Below the pieces are notes generated by a model, which ran no database searches, was not told where the DNA came from, and saw only the letters and a list, made by a program, of their open reading frames with translations. Positions 22,251 to 32,215 of a stretch of DNA of 35,239 nucleotides are shown piece by piece (position 1 is the stretch's first letter; the number at the start of each line of letters is the position of its first letter). Source of the DNA: Glomus cerebriforme (Eukaryota > Glomeromycota > Glomeromycetes > Glomerales > Glomeraceae); the NCBI GenBank assembly GCA_003550305.1, contig QKYT01000123.1:63243-98481 (forward strand). The letters are read 5' to 3'. The position numbers and the translations under genes were made by a program.

Positions 22251-22260
22251 GTTTTATATA
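22251..22260 (-). promoter_or_regulatory. TATA box of the secreted-peptide gene
   Basis: On the minus strand TATATAAAAC stands 60-69 bp before the ATG at 22191, followed by a pyrimidine/A-rich initiator-like region. Sequence and distance fit a eukaryotic core promoter with a short 5' UTR. Confidence 0.5.
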
Positions 22261-22797
22261 GAATTTAAATGATTTATTTTTTTATTTTTTTGATAGAATG
22301 AAGATGGAAATGCGGAAATGCGAGAATATTTATATTGTCGAATTGAGTGATCTAATGATCATTGAGAAATTTTTCTATAGCCATAATCCGATACTTCCAA
22401 TAATTAAATAATTTATTTAAAATTCAAAAATGTTTATCAAATTAAAATTTTAGGTCAATTTTAAATTGGTTAACATTTTCTAAGACCAAATTAGCTAAAG
22501 TGATTTAAATTAGAAATATGTAATTTAACGTAAAAATGATAATTGGTGTATTACTAATGGGACGATCATACCGTAATACATTCTGTGTCATATGATAATC
22601 GTGATTCGTGAAGACTTCACACTTCCAACCAATAGAAGCAGGATCTACCGGCTAATCATATGATAAACGTAGTATAGAGGTGACGTTTTACTGCGCATGG
22701 TATCGCAAGATACTGCGCATTTCGGGTGATGACGAAGTTTCCTCTACTGCACATGTATTAGCCACTCCTCACATGATTCGTCAGTACTTCAGTGATC

Positions 22798-24327
22798 CTA
22801 GGCGGTCGGAGAGATAATAGGACTCATCATTGGTGAGTTTTCTCTTTCGTACCTTCCATCACGATAATAATAACCTCCATCATATCCACCGTATCCATTA
22901 TATCCATCATCATCCGAATCATCTGACATCTCTTCTTCAGAATCGTTTTCATCGTCTGACTTAACTTCGTTCGATTCTCCTTCTTCCTCCTTTAAATCCT
23001 CCTCATCAAAATACACATCATCGTAGTTATTTGCCTTAGCTGGATCGGAAGCCACATTGTTCTGTCTCTCTTTCTCTATTCTAGCCTCATTTTCCTCAAA
23101 AGCTTCTCTGATCATCTTCTCCCAAGGGTCCTCTTCGGCTGAAACTAAGGGTTCCGCTTGCTCCTCCGGTGCCTTAGCGATTACTTCAGAGATTTCATCT
23201 ACATGACTCTGATGATCACTAGTGTTCGTTTTCGAATTAACTTGTTCTATAATGTATTGGATTTGAGGATTAGTAAGTCTTGAAATTCTGTCAGCACTAT
23301 AAGTGACCCGTTGAATCATATGTCCGCCTTTATCTTTTTTAGAGTTACAGGATCATATTCATACCCAAATAACTTGGCAGAATAAATTGGCAAGTCTTTT
23401 GATGTTTATCGATCCGGGAATTAGGGTTTTAGGAGGGGAAAACTTTATATGTTCCAGAAGTCGGTTACCAACTCTTCCAACAAATCTTGTACGAATTCGG
23501 TAGCTACTGTATGTTCGTGGAAATCTGGTCATCCAACCATTTATGGCTGATGAGCTCTCTTTGGACCTGTTAAACTATCAGAAGGGGAATCTTCTTCCTT
23601 CGGTCTTTCTATCTCATGTGATAATTTCGAATTTTCAGAAAACTTGTTAACAAAGTTAACGGGTTTTATATCACGTGATACTTTCGAATCCAGGGTTTCT
23701 TCCTGAGAGATATCTGCAATGATTGAAAGCGTAACCGCCTCTACTCCGTGAGATGATTCTGAGGAAATACAATTGGTAATTTTATTAATCTCTGGCTCAT
23801 CCGACCTCTTAACAATGTTAACGGTTTCAGGTACATACGCAGTATCGGAGGTATCATCCTGGTCAATTGATTCACGCTAGAGTCTCCTCCTTATTGCATC
23901 GCCTAATATCATCACCAATTCTTTTCTTATGAACCTCGCTCAAGAAATCGCCCGTCTCTTTATCCTCCAATGATTTTCCATGATGGTCTGTAACTAAATT
24001 AAAGTTAGATGTGTTATCATTAGGAGCATTATCATTAGGAGTATTATCATTTTGCAACTGCCTCTGTTCCAATTTCTGATCCTATCTCTAAACTCAACAT
24101 TCTCAGATTCCAACTCCTCGATTCTGGCCTTAAGTTTGGTATTCTCAGCATCACGCCTCGTTCTCTCTAGCCTCAGCAATCCTGCGCTTAAGTTCAGCTC
24201 TCTCTGCATCAAACTCTGAGATCTTTCTTCTAAGATCAGGGATTTCAGTATTCTCCTTCCTAAGCTCTACATTCTCAACCTCAAGTTCAGTGATACGTTG
24301 TCTTAATAATTCAAGCTCTGATGACAT
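22798..24327 (-). pseudogene. Coiled-coil protein with acidic Gly/Tyr tail, frameshifted
   Basis: Starts at the ATG 24327: MSSELELLRQRITELEVENV continues as a long coiled coil (ELRKEN, LKRRIAEA; in another frame RRDAENTKLKARIEELESEN), then NDNTPNDNAPNDNTSNFNLV and SLEDKETGDFLSEVHKKRIG, and a TAG at 23872. After a further shifted stretch (TAYVPETVNIVKRSDEPEIN) it resumes at 23319 with QRVTYSADRISRLTNPQIQY, PWEKMIREAFEENEARIEKE, an Asp/Glu block and a Gly/Tyr-rich end up to the stop at 22798. The order (coiled coil, NLVTDxHxKxLEDKET, YSADxISRLTNxQIQ, acidic tail) is that of a family I recall as abundant in Rhizophagus. Frameshifts near 24180 and 24075 and several stops show it is broken, and part of the centre seems missing. 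Cellular role unknown. Confidence 0.7.
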
Positions 24328-24402
24328 GATCTATATATAACTAATACACTACATATAAATATTCAAAATAAAAAAGTCTCGTGTTTTTGGAAAAATTTTT
24401 TA

Positions 24403-25554
24403 TTACATGCAAAAAATAATTACAAGATTCGGGTTATTGCCCTGATACATGACGTCTATGATATTGACTGGGACTAATATACATGATTGTTTTTTCGAAC
24501 AATAACCCTCTATTCTAGCTTTTTTCTTTGAAGGAGAGTCATCTTCCGCACATACCCTATCTTTTAACAACCCTACGATTATTTCCAAAACTTCCTTCAC
24601 GGCGCTACGCAATGATTAGTAAGCGTTGGAACTTTTGTCCAAAGCCCTCTTGATAAATTTGATAGCAACGGGAAGCTCGCTCGCCTGTGAAATCTCACCT
24701 GGAGAATAAAGTAAGAAATGCCAATCTCTGACAGTTGTCACAATACCATAGAGGTAATCGAAATCATCGTCATCAACCCGTTTTCGTTTTTTCTTGTTCG
24801 TTTCGTACGAACTTTCGAGTTGCTTGATATTTTGTGCGAAGCCTTCGAGTAAGTTACGCTGGACCTTGTCTTCTGTGACACAAATGTTTTTGGCCTTCTG
24901 GAAAAGGGAAGTATAACATTTAGTACCTCTTTTTTTTTTTTTTTTTTCCTCCAGTCATACATAACTAAAAAAATAAAACAGGGAATGATGCTATTGTTAC
25001 CTTTATTGCATAATCGATTCGCCCGCAACTTTCCTCTCCAATTATTTCGTATTCAGGTCTCATAGTAAATTCCTTATTCGTGACGTCTCCCGCAATATGA
25101 AGAGCCGTGTGAAGTATAGTCGAACAGTTTCGTTACGCATAGATTCCAAACTATCCACAACCAATGACCCGTAATGTTTCATCCTGAACAAAATATTCTC
25201 CACGCAATGCTCGAAGTGCTTGTTAAAGTCTTGAATTTCGTGGGCTTGTAGAGTAAATAATGGGATAGTGTCCGTACCATTGGAGTCTATGCCGTACTTT
25301 TTCAACACTTCCTTCAAACTCTTGTATGACAAGAACGCTTTTAATTTTTTCTCCTTACACTCCTATCCTTTGGTAGCGAACCTTGCGAGAGTCATAGCAA
25401 GTCCTCCTTTCATGCCATATTCTTGAAAATCTTGCTTGGTCATGTCAAGGAAGTTCGAACCATTAATCTCTTCCTCTTCTAAAATTTTGAGAGCTGTCTC
25501 ATTAAGCCCCAAGTCCTGACCCTTCAAAAACTCGATAAGCTTTGGCCGTGCCAT
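24403..25554 (-). pseudogene. SAM-domain / PD-(D/E)XK-like gene, broken
   Basis: The ATG at 25554 opens a SAM-type domain (MARPKLIEFLKGQDLGLNET...FLDMTKQDFQEYGMKGGLAM, residues 1-62). A TAG at 25365-25363 follows, but the same frame goes on: KEKKLKAFLSYKSLKEVLKK, TIPLFTLQAHEIQDF, FRMKHYGSLVVDSLESMRNE. A 1-nt shift near 25120 leads to MRPEYEIIGEES and GRIDYAIK; a GT..AG intron lies at 25000-24898; then KAKNICVTEDK, FAQNIKQLESSYETNKKKRK, DFDYLYGIVTT, DWHFLLYSPGEISQ, a TAA at 24618-24616 and EVLEIIVGLLKDR. The RIDYA...TEDK pair fits the Asp...(D/E)xK core of PD-(D/E)XK nucleases, which is inference. The SYKSLKEVLxKYGIDSNG core is familiar to me from large Rhizophagus families. The copy is dead but well preserved. 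Confidence 0.72.
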
Positions 25555-25868
25555 TTTATTTCGTCCGCCAGCGAGACCGTCTCATTTCCAGCAACAGTAG
25601 TGGAGGAGTATAAGTATACTAGTTTCAGACATAGTGTTAGTGATAATAGGCTCGGATAAAAATTGTGTTACGTTCCGGAGTGAGATAAAAATTTATTTCT
25701 GTTCGGGAAGGGCGTTAATAGGTTTTTATGTCGCACAGGTATCGCATCATTACACGTGACCAGCTTTCTCGTTAAAACAATTTATGAAATAATAAACGTT
25801 GCCGGAAGCCGGCTTATAATACATAAAAATTGCGAATAGATCGCTTTACATGATGCAAAAAATAATTA

Positions 25869-26219
25869 TTAATTTTGGGGGTTTATGAGGACGTGAATAG
25901 AACCCCTTTCCCCATTTTCTTGGGGATAAGGTGGCCTTTCTATGAGAGTATTGATATGCAAGGTGGAAAAATAATTAGAAATTTTTCTTTGTGGATCCAT
26001 AAATACTCCTTGACTGGCTGTAAAACTATTTACAGAAGAGACTATGGCATAATTAGGTTGGACAAAATTAACTTCATATAGATCGAAGTTTACTTGTCAT
26101 AAGTTATCTTTAATCAAATTTTTCAAATTATCAACGGTCAGATTATTATCAATTTCTACAGGAAAAATATCATTCTCAACCTCACTATGAAGAAAACAGT
26201 TTAGAAGAATAGAAGACAT
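25869..26219 (-). pseudogene. Crinkler-type (CRN) ubiquitin-like header domain, broken
   Basis: From the ATG at 26219 the frame reads MSSILLNCFLHSEVENDIFP, then VEIDNNLTVDNLKNLIK, a TGA at 26099-26097, then a further 75 codons containing DLYEVNF and ending IHVLINPQN at TAA (25871-25869). Short beta-rich start, VEIDxxxTVxxLKxLIK, DLYEVN, and an IHVL strand at the end are landmarks of the N-terminal header of Crinkler-RHS-type proteins, shared by oomycete effectors and many fungi. About 116 codons match the usual header length. No effector C-terminal domain is joined in frame; the SAM/nuclease-like remnant lies 315 bp downstream on the same strand. The weak fit after the stop suggests an additional small deletion. 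It cannot make a full protein now. Confidence 0.68.
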
Positions 26220-26474
26220 CTTGTTTTCCTAAATACAAGGTCCATGGTGAGAAAAAACTCGCTCCATACATACATAACTTTTGGCATATACACACCTTAA
26301 TTTTTCGCGGAAAAGTTAGCTGAACTTCCACGTACCTCTACATGCTTTGTATCTTGCTAGAAAAAAGTTGAGGTATGGGGGCATAATTAGTATTTTCATA
26401 TGATGCCAAGAGCTCTATGAAAGCACATGTAAACAGAATCTTCATACCTTTTCACATGGAGATCTATTCTGCAA

Positions 26475-26778
26475 TAGTGTTCCAATCCACGGATATCCAT
26501 GATCCATTTATCTGATCTGATCATTATCCATCATCCGGAAAATCTGCCAAATTACGGATATTCATCAGATATCCATCAAATATCCAAAGGATAATTGGAT
26601 ATGGATAAAAACAAATTTATTTAATAATATTGATGGAAAATGTCTAAATAATCCACAATTGTCTATTAACCAATTATCCAAAAAATCCTATCCAATATTA
26701 TCCGTTATCTGAAATATCCAGATTTTTGGATGGATATCCATAATCTGGTGGATAATGGTTTAATAGATTGGAACACTA
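26475..26778. mobile_element. hAT-like MITE, 304 bp, with imperfect 8-bp duplication
   Basis: Ends are TAGTGTTCCAATC and its exact inverse GATTGGAACACTA modulo one position of drift beyond 13 bp. Flanks are TTCTGCAA (26467-26474) and CTCTACAA (26779-26786), 6 of 8 identical; both differences are transitions, so this reads as an aged 8-bp target duplication. The interior has no coding frame but is packed with GGATATCC, TATCCA and TTATCC motifs in both orientations, again like subterminal binding sites. Length, ends and duplication fit a non-autonomous hAT element older than the one at 15568. Confidence 0.85.
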
Positions 26779-27054
26779 CTCTACAAGTCTCAAAATGGCT
26801 TTACGCCTGATGATCTTGAAATTGCAATGTCCTTGGCCCTTCATAACATATGGTTTTGTCATCAGCACTATTTACTCACAGGGACTGTCCTGTATCATAA
26901 CTTCACATTTTTTCACATTTGTTAGAAAAAAATAGATAGGAAAAAATAATAAACAGGTAGAGTTATATGCGAATATTAATATATCACACAATCAATCCTG
27001 TTTTGTGATACTCTTGTAATTCACCTATTTTTTATTGCACAAGAATTAAGATTA

Positions 27055-27255
27055 CCTGCCAAAACTAAGAGGTTTAGGCAAGTTGACAAAATGCCAAAAA
27101 GCAAAACTTTGCCAAAACTATATTAAAGTCTTATTAAAAAGTTAGTAAAACTCTGCCAAAAGGCAAAACCTGCCAAAACCTATTATGAATGCCAAAACTG
27201 CCAAAACTTTGCCAAAACTATAATAAAGCTATAGTAAAATCTTGCCGAAACTAAT
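27055..27255. repeat. GCCAAAAC-rich direct repeats
   Basis: About seven copies of (T/C)TGCCAAAAC/G plus two longer, roughly 60-bp imperfect copies (ttGCCAAAACTATATTAAAG... at about 27111 and GCCAAAACTATAATAAAGCT... at about 27210). This may be the end region of another unrecognised element into which the LINE inserted. Confidence 0.6.
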
Positions 27256-27278
27256 TGTAGGATTTTGAGGAGGTTTAA

Positions 27279-27292
27279 ACAAGCAACTATAA
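27279..27292. repeat. Left target-site duplication of the LINE
   Basis: ACAAGCAACTATAA occurs here and again at 29558-29571 directly after the poly(A) tail, which defines both insertion edges. Confidence 0.93.
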
Positions 27293-29557
27293 TATATATT
27301 TTGGATGACGTCTCTATTTTGGATGTCCCCTATCAAACTATTCCCTTCAACCGTTCGAGTAAATACTTTGGTTCTCACTGGATAGCTAACTGGTTTGCCN
27401 GTTCTAGCCGTACTACCTTTGGTCATATTTTTAAATANGCTCCANGGTNTCATACTGCTTTTATTGATCATTGGATTCCAACTCCTCCTGAGGTTTCCTC
27501 ACATACCCCGGTTTCCCAACTTTTATCCTTGCAACAATGCCCAGGCTGTTCTTTGAATTCGTCCTGTCATTATTCGATGACACCTTCTAGGCAACAGAAA
27601 TTCGGACGTATTTATTGCTCGTTCACGATTGATTTGACTTTCACTGTGGTTTTACCTCCTGTTTCCAAATATCATTTGAAACGTTTGGATGTTATGGCCT
27701 TCAAAACTCGATCAAGACTGTTGCTTCACAACTCTCTTCNTTATCGTCCAAACTTTCCATTCTCCCAAATTTTGCTCAAGTTNTTCCTTCGGTTGCCCCT
27801 TTGGCTCCCGATTTGGTGGATTCTTCACATTTTTATCCTTTTCCCTCTAACGTTTATCATTTTTACGTTGACGGCTCTTTTAAAGTCNTTCAAGATCTTC
27901 CGCGCATGTCCTGTGCGTNGACTCAAGTCACTCCGGACGGCCTTATGCTCGATGGATTTAGTTTTCCTATTTCTTACCCTGTTTCCCATCCTTTAGTTTC
28001 GGAACTTGCTTCTATTATTTTACTTTGTTCCATTGTTCCTAATAATTCTCATTTACATATTTTTACGGATTCTTCTTCCGTTATTAGTGGTATTAATTCC
28101 CTTATTAATGATTCTAGTTTTGCTGTTTTACGCAAACTTAAGTTTTCGTTCCTCTGGTCNCAATTTGTTGAATTTTTTATTTCAAAATCTTTAACTTTCA
28201 CTTTANATAAAGTTACGTCACATTCTGACGATTTTATACACAATTGTACTGATTCTTTGGCGCGTGATTTAACTCGTCGTTCTGACTTTCCTTTACTTGA
28301 CAAAGTCCATTTGAACTTTGCTTCTTCTTTCACTGTGTGTCTTTCTTATTCCCGACTTAAACTTGAATTTCCTTTTAGTTTCTCGTTTGATCAACACATT
28401 TCTTTTTACAATTTTTCTAAGTTCCTTTCTCTATTTCGTTTTGAATCTTTATCTTCTGTAGTACTTTCCATTGACTGGAATTTATCCTGGTCGGTTCTTA
28501 CTACTTTTGTTCCCGTTTCTACTACTCTTTCTCCATCTAAAACACAGGAAAGACGTATTGCCCATTCCTCTTTCCGTTACAAGCTTCAATTNTCTGAACT
28601 TCCTACTATGGATGTTTTGTTCGCCCGTTGTCCTCGTTATTCTGCAAGTGAATTAACTTGTTTCTTTTGCGGTTTATGCCCTGAATCTCTTTCTCATCTG
28701 GTGGANTGCTCGGNGGATATCTNGGTGAATGATCTNCCGAACGCTCCTCCCTTACCNTATAATAATTTTCCNTTTCTTTTTGAGCAGTTTAAAATGTCTC
28801 TACTGAACTNGCTCGCTACCTCATGGTCAAATAAACATAATAAGGATGTTTCGGATTTTTCTTCCGCTTCCACTTTTCTTTCCCTGGATTTCTGGGCCTC
28901 GGCTTCGGGTTCTTTACCGAACTGGCCCTTACTTATCCTCCAAGGTTTCATTCCTCGCGCTTTAACTTCCTTTTGTCTCTCTAATGGTTTCTCGGCACTT
29001 TCCTCCAAGAACCTCATCTGCTCTGCGGTGGTGAAATTGCAACGTGATTTCTTCCACCAAACTTGGCTTCCTCGCTGTTGTATTATGGCTTCTAAGCTTN
29101 CCGCTAAAGATGTTATTGCATCACGTGCTCTCGCCGACGCTGCTCAGGTTTCAAGGCTCCCATCGCCAACCTCAGCCCCTGTTCCGGACCTGCTGTTTAA
29201 GGCAATTTCTCTCGGAACTCCCTGGATTAACGTTTTGGACCAGTTGGTCCCTCTGATGGATCTGACAGTTCGGGTAGTTAGGTTACGGCTCTCCTTTAAC
29301 TTATTTTAAGGGATTGGAGGGGACACTTTCTGGATGGTCGATCTGGTTGCGACCTCTCATTGTGAAGTTGTATACTGGGTATGTTTTTATATTAGGTTTA
29401 TAGCGTAGGCATTTAGATTAGTTTTACTTTTTAAATTCTTATTTATGTAAACTAGATAGAAACGAAATCCATATATTTTATTATTTTATGTATTTTGTGT
29501 CATTTTCTTTTACAATTTAATTAATAAAATATGCTGTTAAAATAAAAAAAAAAAAAA
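27293..29557 (+). mobile_element. 5'-truncated LINE retrotransposon with poly(A) tail
   Basis: The insertion is bounded by the 14-bp duplication ACAAGCAACTATAA. It ends with an AATAAA signal (29523-29528) and an A-rich tail (29541-29557). Inside is only the 3' part of a LINE second reading frame: a Cys-rich stretch after the polymerase, an RNase H domain and a C-terminal domain with a zinc-knuckle-like CFFCGLC...HLVxC. The reverse transcriptase and endonuclease are missing, typical of incomplete target-primed reverse transcription. Base composition (GC- and C/T-rich) contrasts sharply with the AT-rich host sequence. Several ambiguous bases occur in this element only at high density, as expected of merged repeat copies in an assembly. 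Confidence 0.93.
27301..29309 (+). pseudogene. LINE protein remnant: RNase H and C-terminal domains
   Basis: A first frame reads GSHWIANWFA, then CPGCSLNSSCHYSMTPSRQQ up to SKYHLKRLD. Near 27695 the reading must shift by one base (into YGLQNSIKTVASQLSS), and the second frame stays open to the TAA at 29307-29309. RNase H type I landmarks are complete in the second frame: FYVDGSFK (first Asp), SELASIILL (Glu), LHIFTDSSSVI (second Asp) and SHSDDFIHNCTDSLA (His and last Asp). Downstream are RIAHSSFRYKL, a CFFCGLCPESLSHLV zinc-knuckle-like motif and a helical C-terminus. This layout is that of C-terminal halves of fungal LINEs bearing RNase H. There is no start codon of its own; it is a transcript fragment, not a gene. 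Confidence 0.85.
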
Positions 29558-29571
29558 ACAAGCAACTATAA
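29558..29571. repeat. Right target-site duplication of the LINE
   Basis: Perfect second copy of ACAAGCAACTATAA right after the poly(A) run. Confidence 0.93.
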
Positions 29572-29776
29572 CAAAAATACATGTATATGTTTTGCTCAGC
29601 AAAAAATCTTCTATAATCGCTTCAGGTTAACAAAAAAATAAAATTTAATAAATGATATCCCAATTCTAAAAGGACTCTTTAACCCATCTATGTAATTAAT
29701 TTTTATTGAAGAACTTGAATGGTCTTACCTAATTATAAGGCATCCCTCTTAAATAATAATTTACTATAGTATAGTT

Positions 29777-30655
29777 CTATGCAGAAGAAGTATTATTATC
29801 AGGGTTATGCCAAAATGCTTCACTAGCAATGGTCATAGCATTCAATACTGTAAATTTCTGGCTCCATGTAATATAACTGCAAATATGGCATCTATTTTGC
29901 ACAAATGAGAAGGTAGTAAGTCATATTTTTTTAGGAACATATTGAGTTAGCTAACTCAGATTTTTTCTTTTCCATTGACCTAAATACTAGAGAAATGTTC
30001 ACCTGATTTCAATTTTTTGTATAACCAGTTATACCTCTATTAGTTATGTGCAAACTTTTAACTTTAGCAGGACAGATATAAAGCATTATAAATATATCAT
30101 CAGCGAATCAGGTTTATTAGATTCATCATAGGTATCTAATTCTCTTTAACTGATTCTAATACAAAGTGATCTGAATAATTAATGACTTTGTTTTCATACT
30201 GTAGTTATTTTTTCTTTTGAATTTTATTAGCTAAATAGGTTATTTCTGGGTCAAATGTAGCAGAAATTATTTTTTCTGAGATATTAAGCTTGTGCAGTTT
30301 TCTTTGAAGATATAATAGATGTAATGATCTAGCAACAGCACTTGTGCTAAATTAACTAAGGCTTTAGCTATAGCTTTTACATCTTTTTCACTAAGATTTT
30401 TCCAAATAATGTGTTAAACTATTTTCTTAATAGACTCTTCTTGCAATAATCCTATCTGACCAGATACTTAACATACATTTACTGCACTACCTGCTTGGAA
30501 AGTATCAGAAGAATTAGATATGATTTTGCTTTTATGCTGGCCAGTTTTCTGAAAAGGTACCAATATGGACACTTGCTCTTTACTAAAATTATAGCCAATT
30601 TGAAAACACTATTATGCTTGGATTCTCTTAACTTTATCTATCAAAAGATTGAGTA
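29777..30655 (-). pseudogene. Worn gene of unknown family with CxxC motif near its end
   Basis: Minus-strand pieces in consistent order: LLNLLIDKVKRIQA, two stops, then FSKEQVSILVPFQKTGQHKS, SDTFQAGSAVNVC, stop, SGQIGLLQEESIKKIV, stop, IWKNLSEKDVKAIAKALVNL and CTSLISQKK. In other frames follow ATFDPEITYLANKIQKKK and YICPAKVKSLHITNRGITGY, and finally CHICSYITWSQKFTVLNAMT plus IASEAFWHNPDNNTSSA before a TAG at 29777. The readable parts have normal protein composition, while stops and shifts are many, so this is an old pseudogene. I do not recognise the family; the CHIC motif may be part of a zinc finger. It lies between the LINE and a transposon cluster and may itself be transposon-derived. Confidence 0.5.
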
Positions 30656-30666
30656 ATTCTGATTAA

Positions 30667-30740
30667 AGCTCCACATGAGCCAGCTCAAGCTGAGCCAGAG
30701 ACCGGTTTGAGCTTAGCTCAAAATAATTTTTGAGCTGAGC
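30667..30740. repeat. AGCTC-rich inverted-repeat patch, left
   Basis: Dense GAGCC/AGCTCAAGC/GAGCTGAGCC motifs in both orientations that can pair with the similar patch at 32755-32865. Possible ragged left end of the element carrying the Myb/SANT and hAT remnants. No target duplication could be confirmed. Confidence 0.5.
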
Positions 30741-30972
30741 CATAATAAATTATAAGATTAATTACATATGTTTTAGCTTTTACAACATTTAATACTTAAG
30801 TTGAAGTATTTATTATAGATTGTTTATAATATCGCAATTATAATTACACTGAATAATTAAAAAAAACAATATATTAAATAATTAAAAAAAAAGACATTCA
30901 CTATAAAAGAAATAAAAGAAATAAATAATCATTTTCAAAAAATTATGTTAATCAAAATTCTTTATATATTTC

Positions 30973-31691
30973 TCACATGAATGTTTCATTATTCTCATAT
31001 TCCCTCATTTGTTCTATACACTCTTTAACCATTGAATCTAAAATATAAATATATTCAGTTTATAATATTAATAATATATAAAATAAATAGTTAATTATAT
31101 ATTTATTATTGATAATTACCAGGCCTTTGCCAAAAAAGAGTATTGAACTTTTCAAAGTAATGATTTTTCAAAACAAAATGTCTCACTCTTTCATCCCCTT
31201 CCATGTACAAACATGTTTTTTAAAATATAAAGAATTAATTACCTAATATATAATTTTATATATTTATATATGATACATACATTATAATTTGATATGAGAC
31301 TTTGAAATTTTCTTTTACATTGATTTCTGTCAAATTGCATTACTTTGCTTCAGTTAATCCTTTTTGCAATACTATCCCAAAACTGTCTTTTACTTCTACT
31401 TACTATTTAATAATATTTGATGTTCCTAAATTTACATTGGTTTATTAGAAGTCTAATTGATTTTTCAGTTCATAATTATTCTTCATTAGCATTATTATTT
31501 GATGGATTAAATTGAATAGTATTAGAAAAATTCAAAGTGTTATTCGATAGATTAGATTAAATAATGTTAGATGAATTGGAATTGTTATTTAATAGATTAG
31601 ATTGAATAATGTTAGATGAATTAGAAGTGCTATTTAATGGATTAGATCGAATAGTATTAGATGAATTGGAAGTGTTATTAGTCGAAGACAT
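30973..31691 (-). pseudogene. Myb/SANT-like DNA-binding gene with Asn/Ser repeats, broken
   Basis: The ATG at 31691 opens four repeats of about 20 codons (MSSTNNTSNSSNTIRSNPLN, STSNSSNIIQSNLLNNNSN...). A TAA interrupts the third; TAA and TGA follow the fourth. In the same frame comes a Myb/SANT-like domain: IRLLINQCKFRN, RSKRQFWDSIAKRI, then FDRNQCKRKFQSLISNYN, whose spaced Trp/Phe and Cys-Lys-x-Lys-Phe pattern is typical of MADF/SANT relatives. A further exon (MEGDERVRHFVLKNHYFEKF...FWQRP) is joined by a clean intron at 31119-31038 to DSMVKECIEQMREYENNETF and TGA at 30975-30973. Such proteins bind DNA and often accompany PIF/Harbinger transposons or occur as expanded families. The stops can each arise from one C-to-T change in a CAA or CGA codon, though not proven. 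Confidence 0.6.
31500..31691. repeat. Tandem repeat of about 60 bp encoding Asn/Ser-rich units
   Basis: The motif TTAGATGAATTGGAAGTGTTATT plus RATAGATTAGATTGAATA is present about four times with point changes. It encodes the SNSSNxIxSNxLNN unit of the minus-strand gene. Confidence 0.75.
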
Positions 31692-32215
31692 CCCAAAAAT
31701 GTCAAAAAAAATTTTTAAAAGATAAGAAAAATAATTAATATAGCTTTCTTCATAAATTTTGTATCATTAATTTTTATTCATTCAATTTTTTTTTCAATTA
31801 TATAAATATTATCTAATTAATTTTTTAAATTTATGCATTATTTTTTACTCATTTGATTTAATTTTTCAATTTTTTTTGAAAATTAAATGTTAATATTTTA
31901 CGAAGATGATAAATTTAAATAGTTTCAAATTACTCTTATATTACTTCAACTGATAAAATATTTATTCCTATAGATTCTATAGAATTAAAATTAAATGGCG
32001 AAGAATTACTTTTAATCAAAAATATTGGTATTTTTATATATCACTAGTGTAATACTTTGTGTAATCATGAAATGTGACTTACGATTTTAGAAATTGAAAT
32101 GTTAATAATTTCCTACTTTGAGAATCTAACATCTGATAATCCAATTAAGAATCATTCTTTTAAATATGTTTTCTAATTCTTTACTACAGTTAAAAAAATT
32201 AAAAAAAAATACAAA

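Noticed and set aside
25875..26081. Plus-strand 68-codon frame
   Set aside because: It is the shadow of the minus-strand Crinkler header remnant, which matches a known domain pattern.
28049..28333. Minus-strand Lys/Glu-rich frame inside the LINE
   Set aside because: Antisense of the RNase H coding part, whose motifs are complete on the plus strand.
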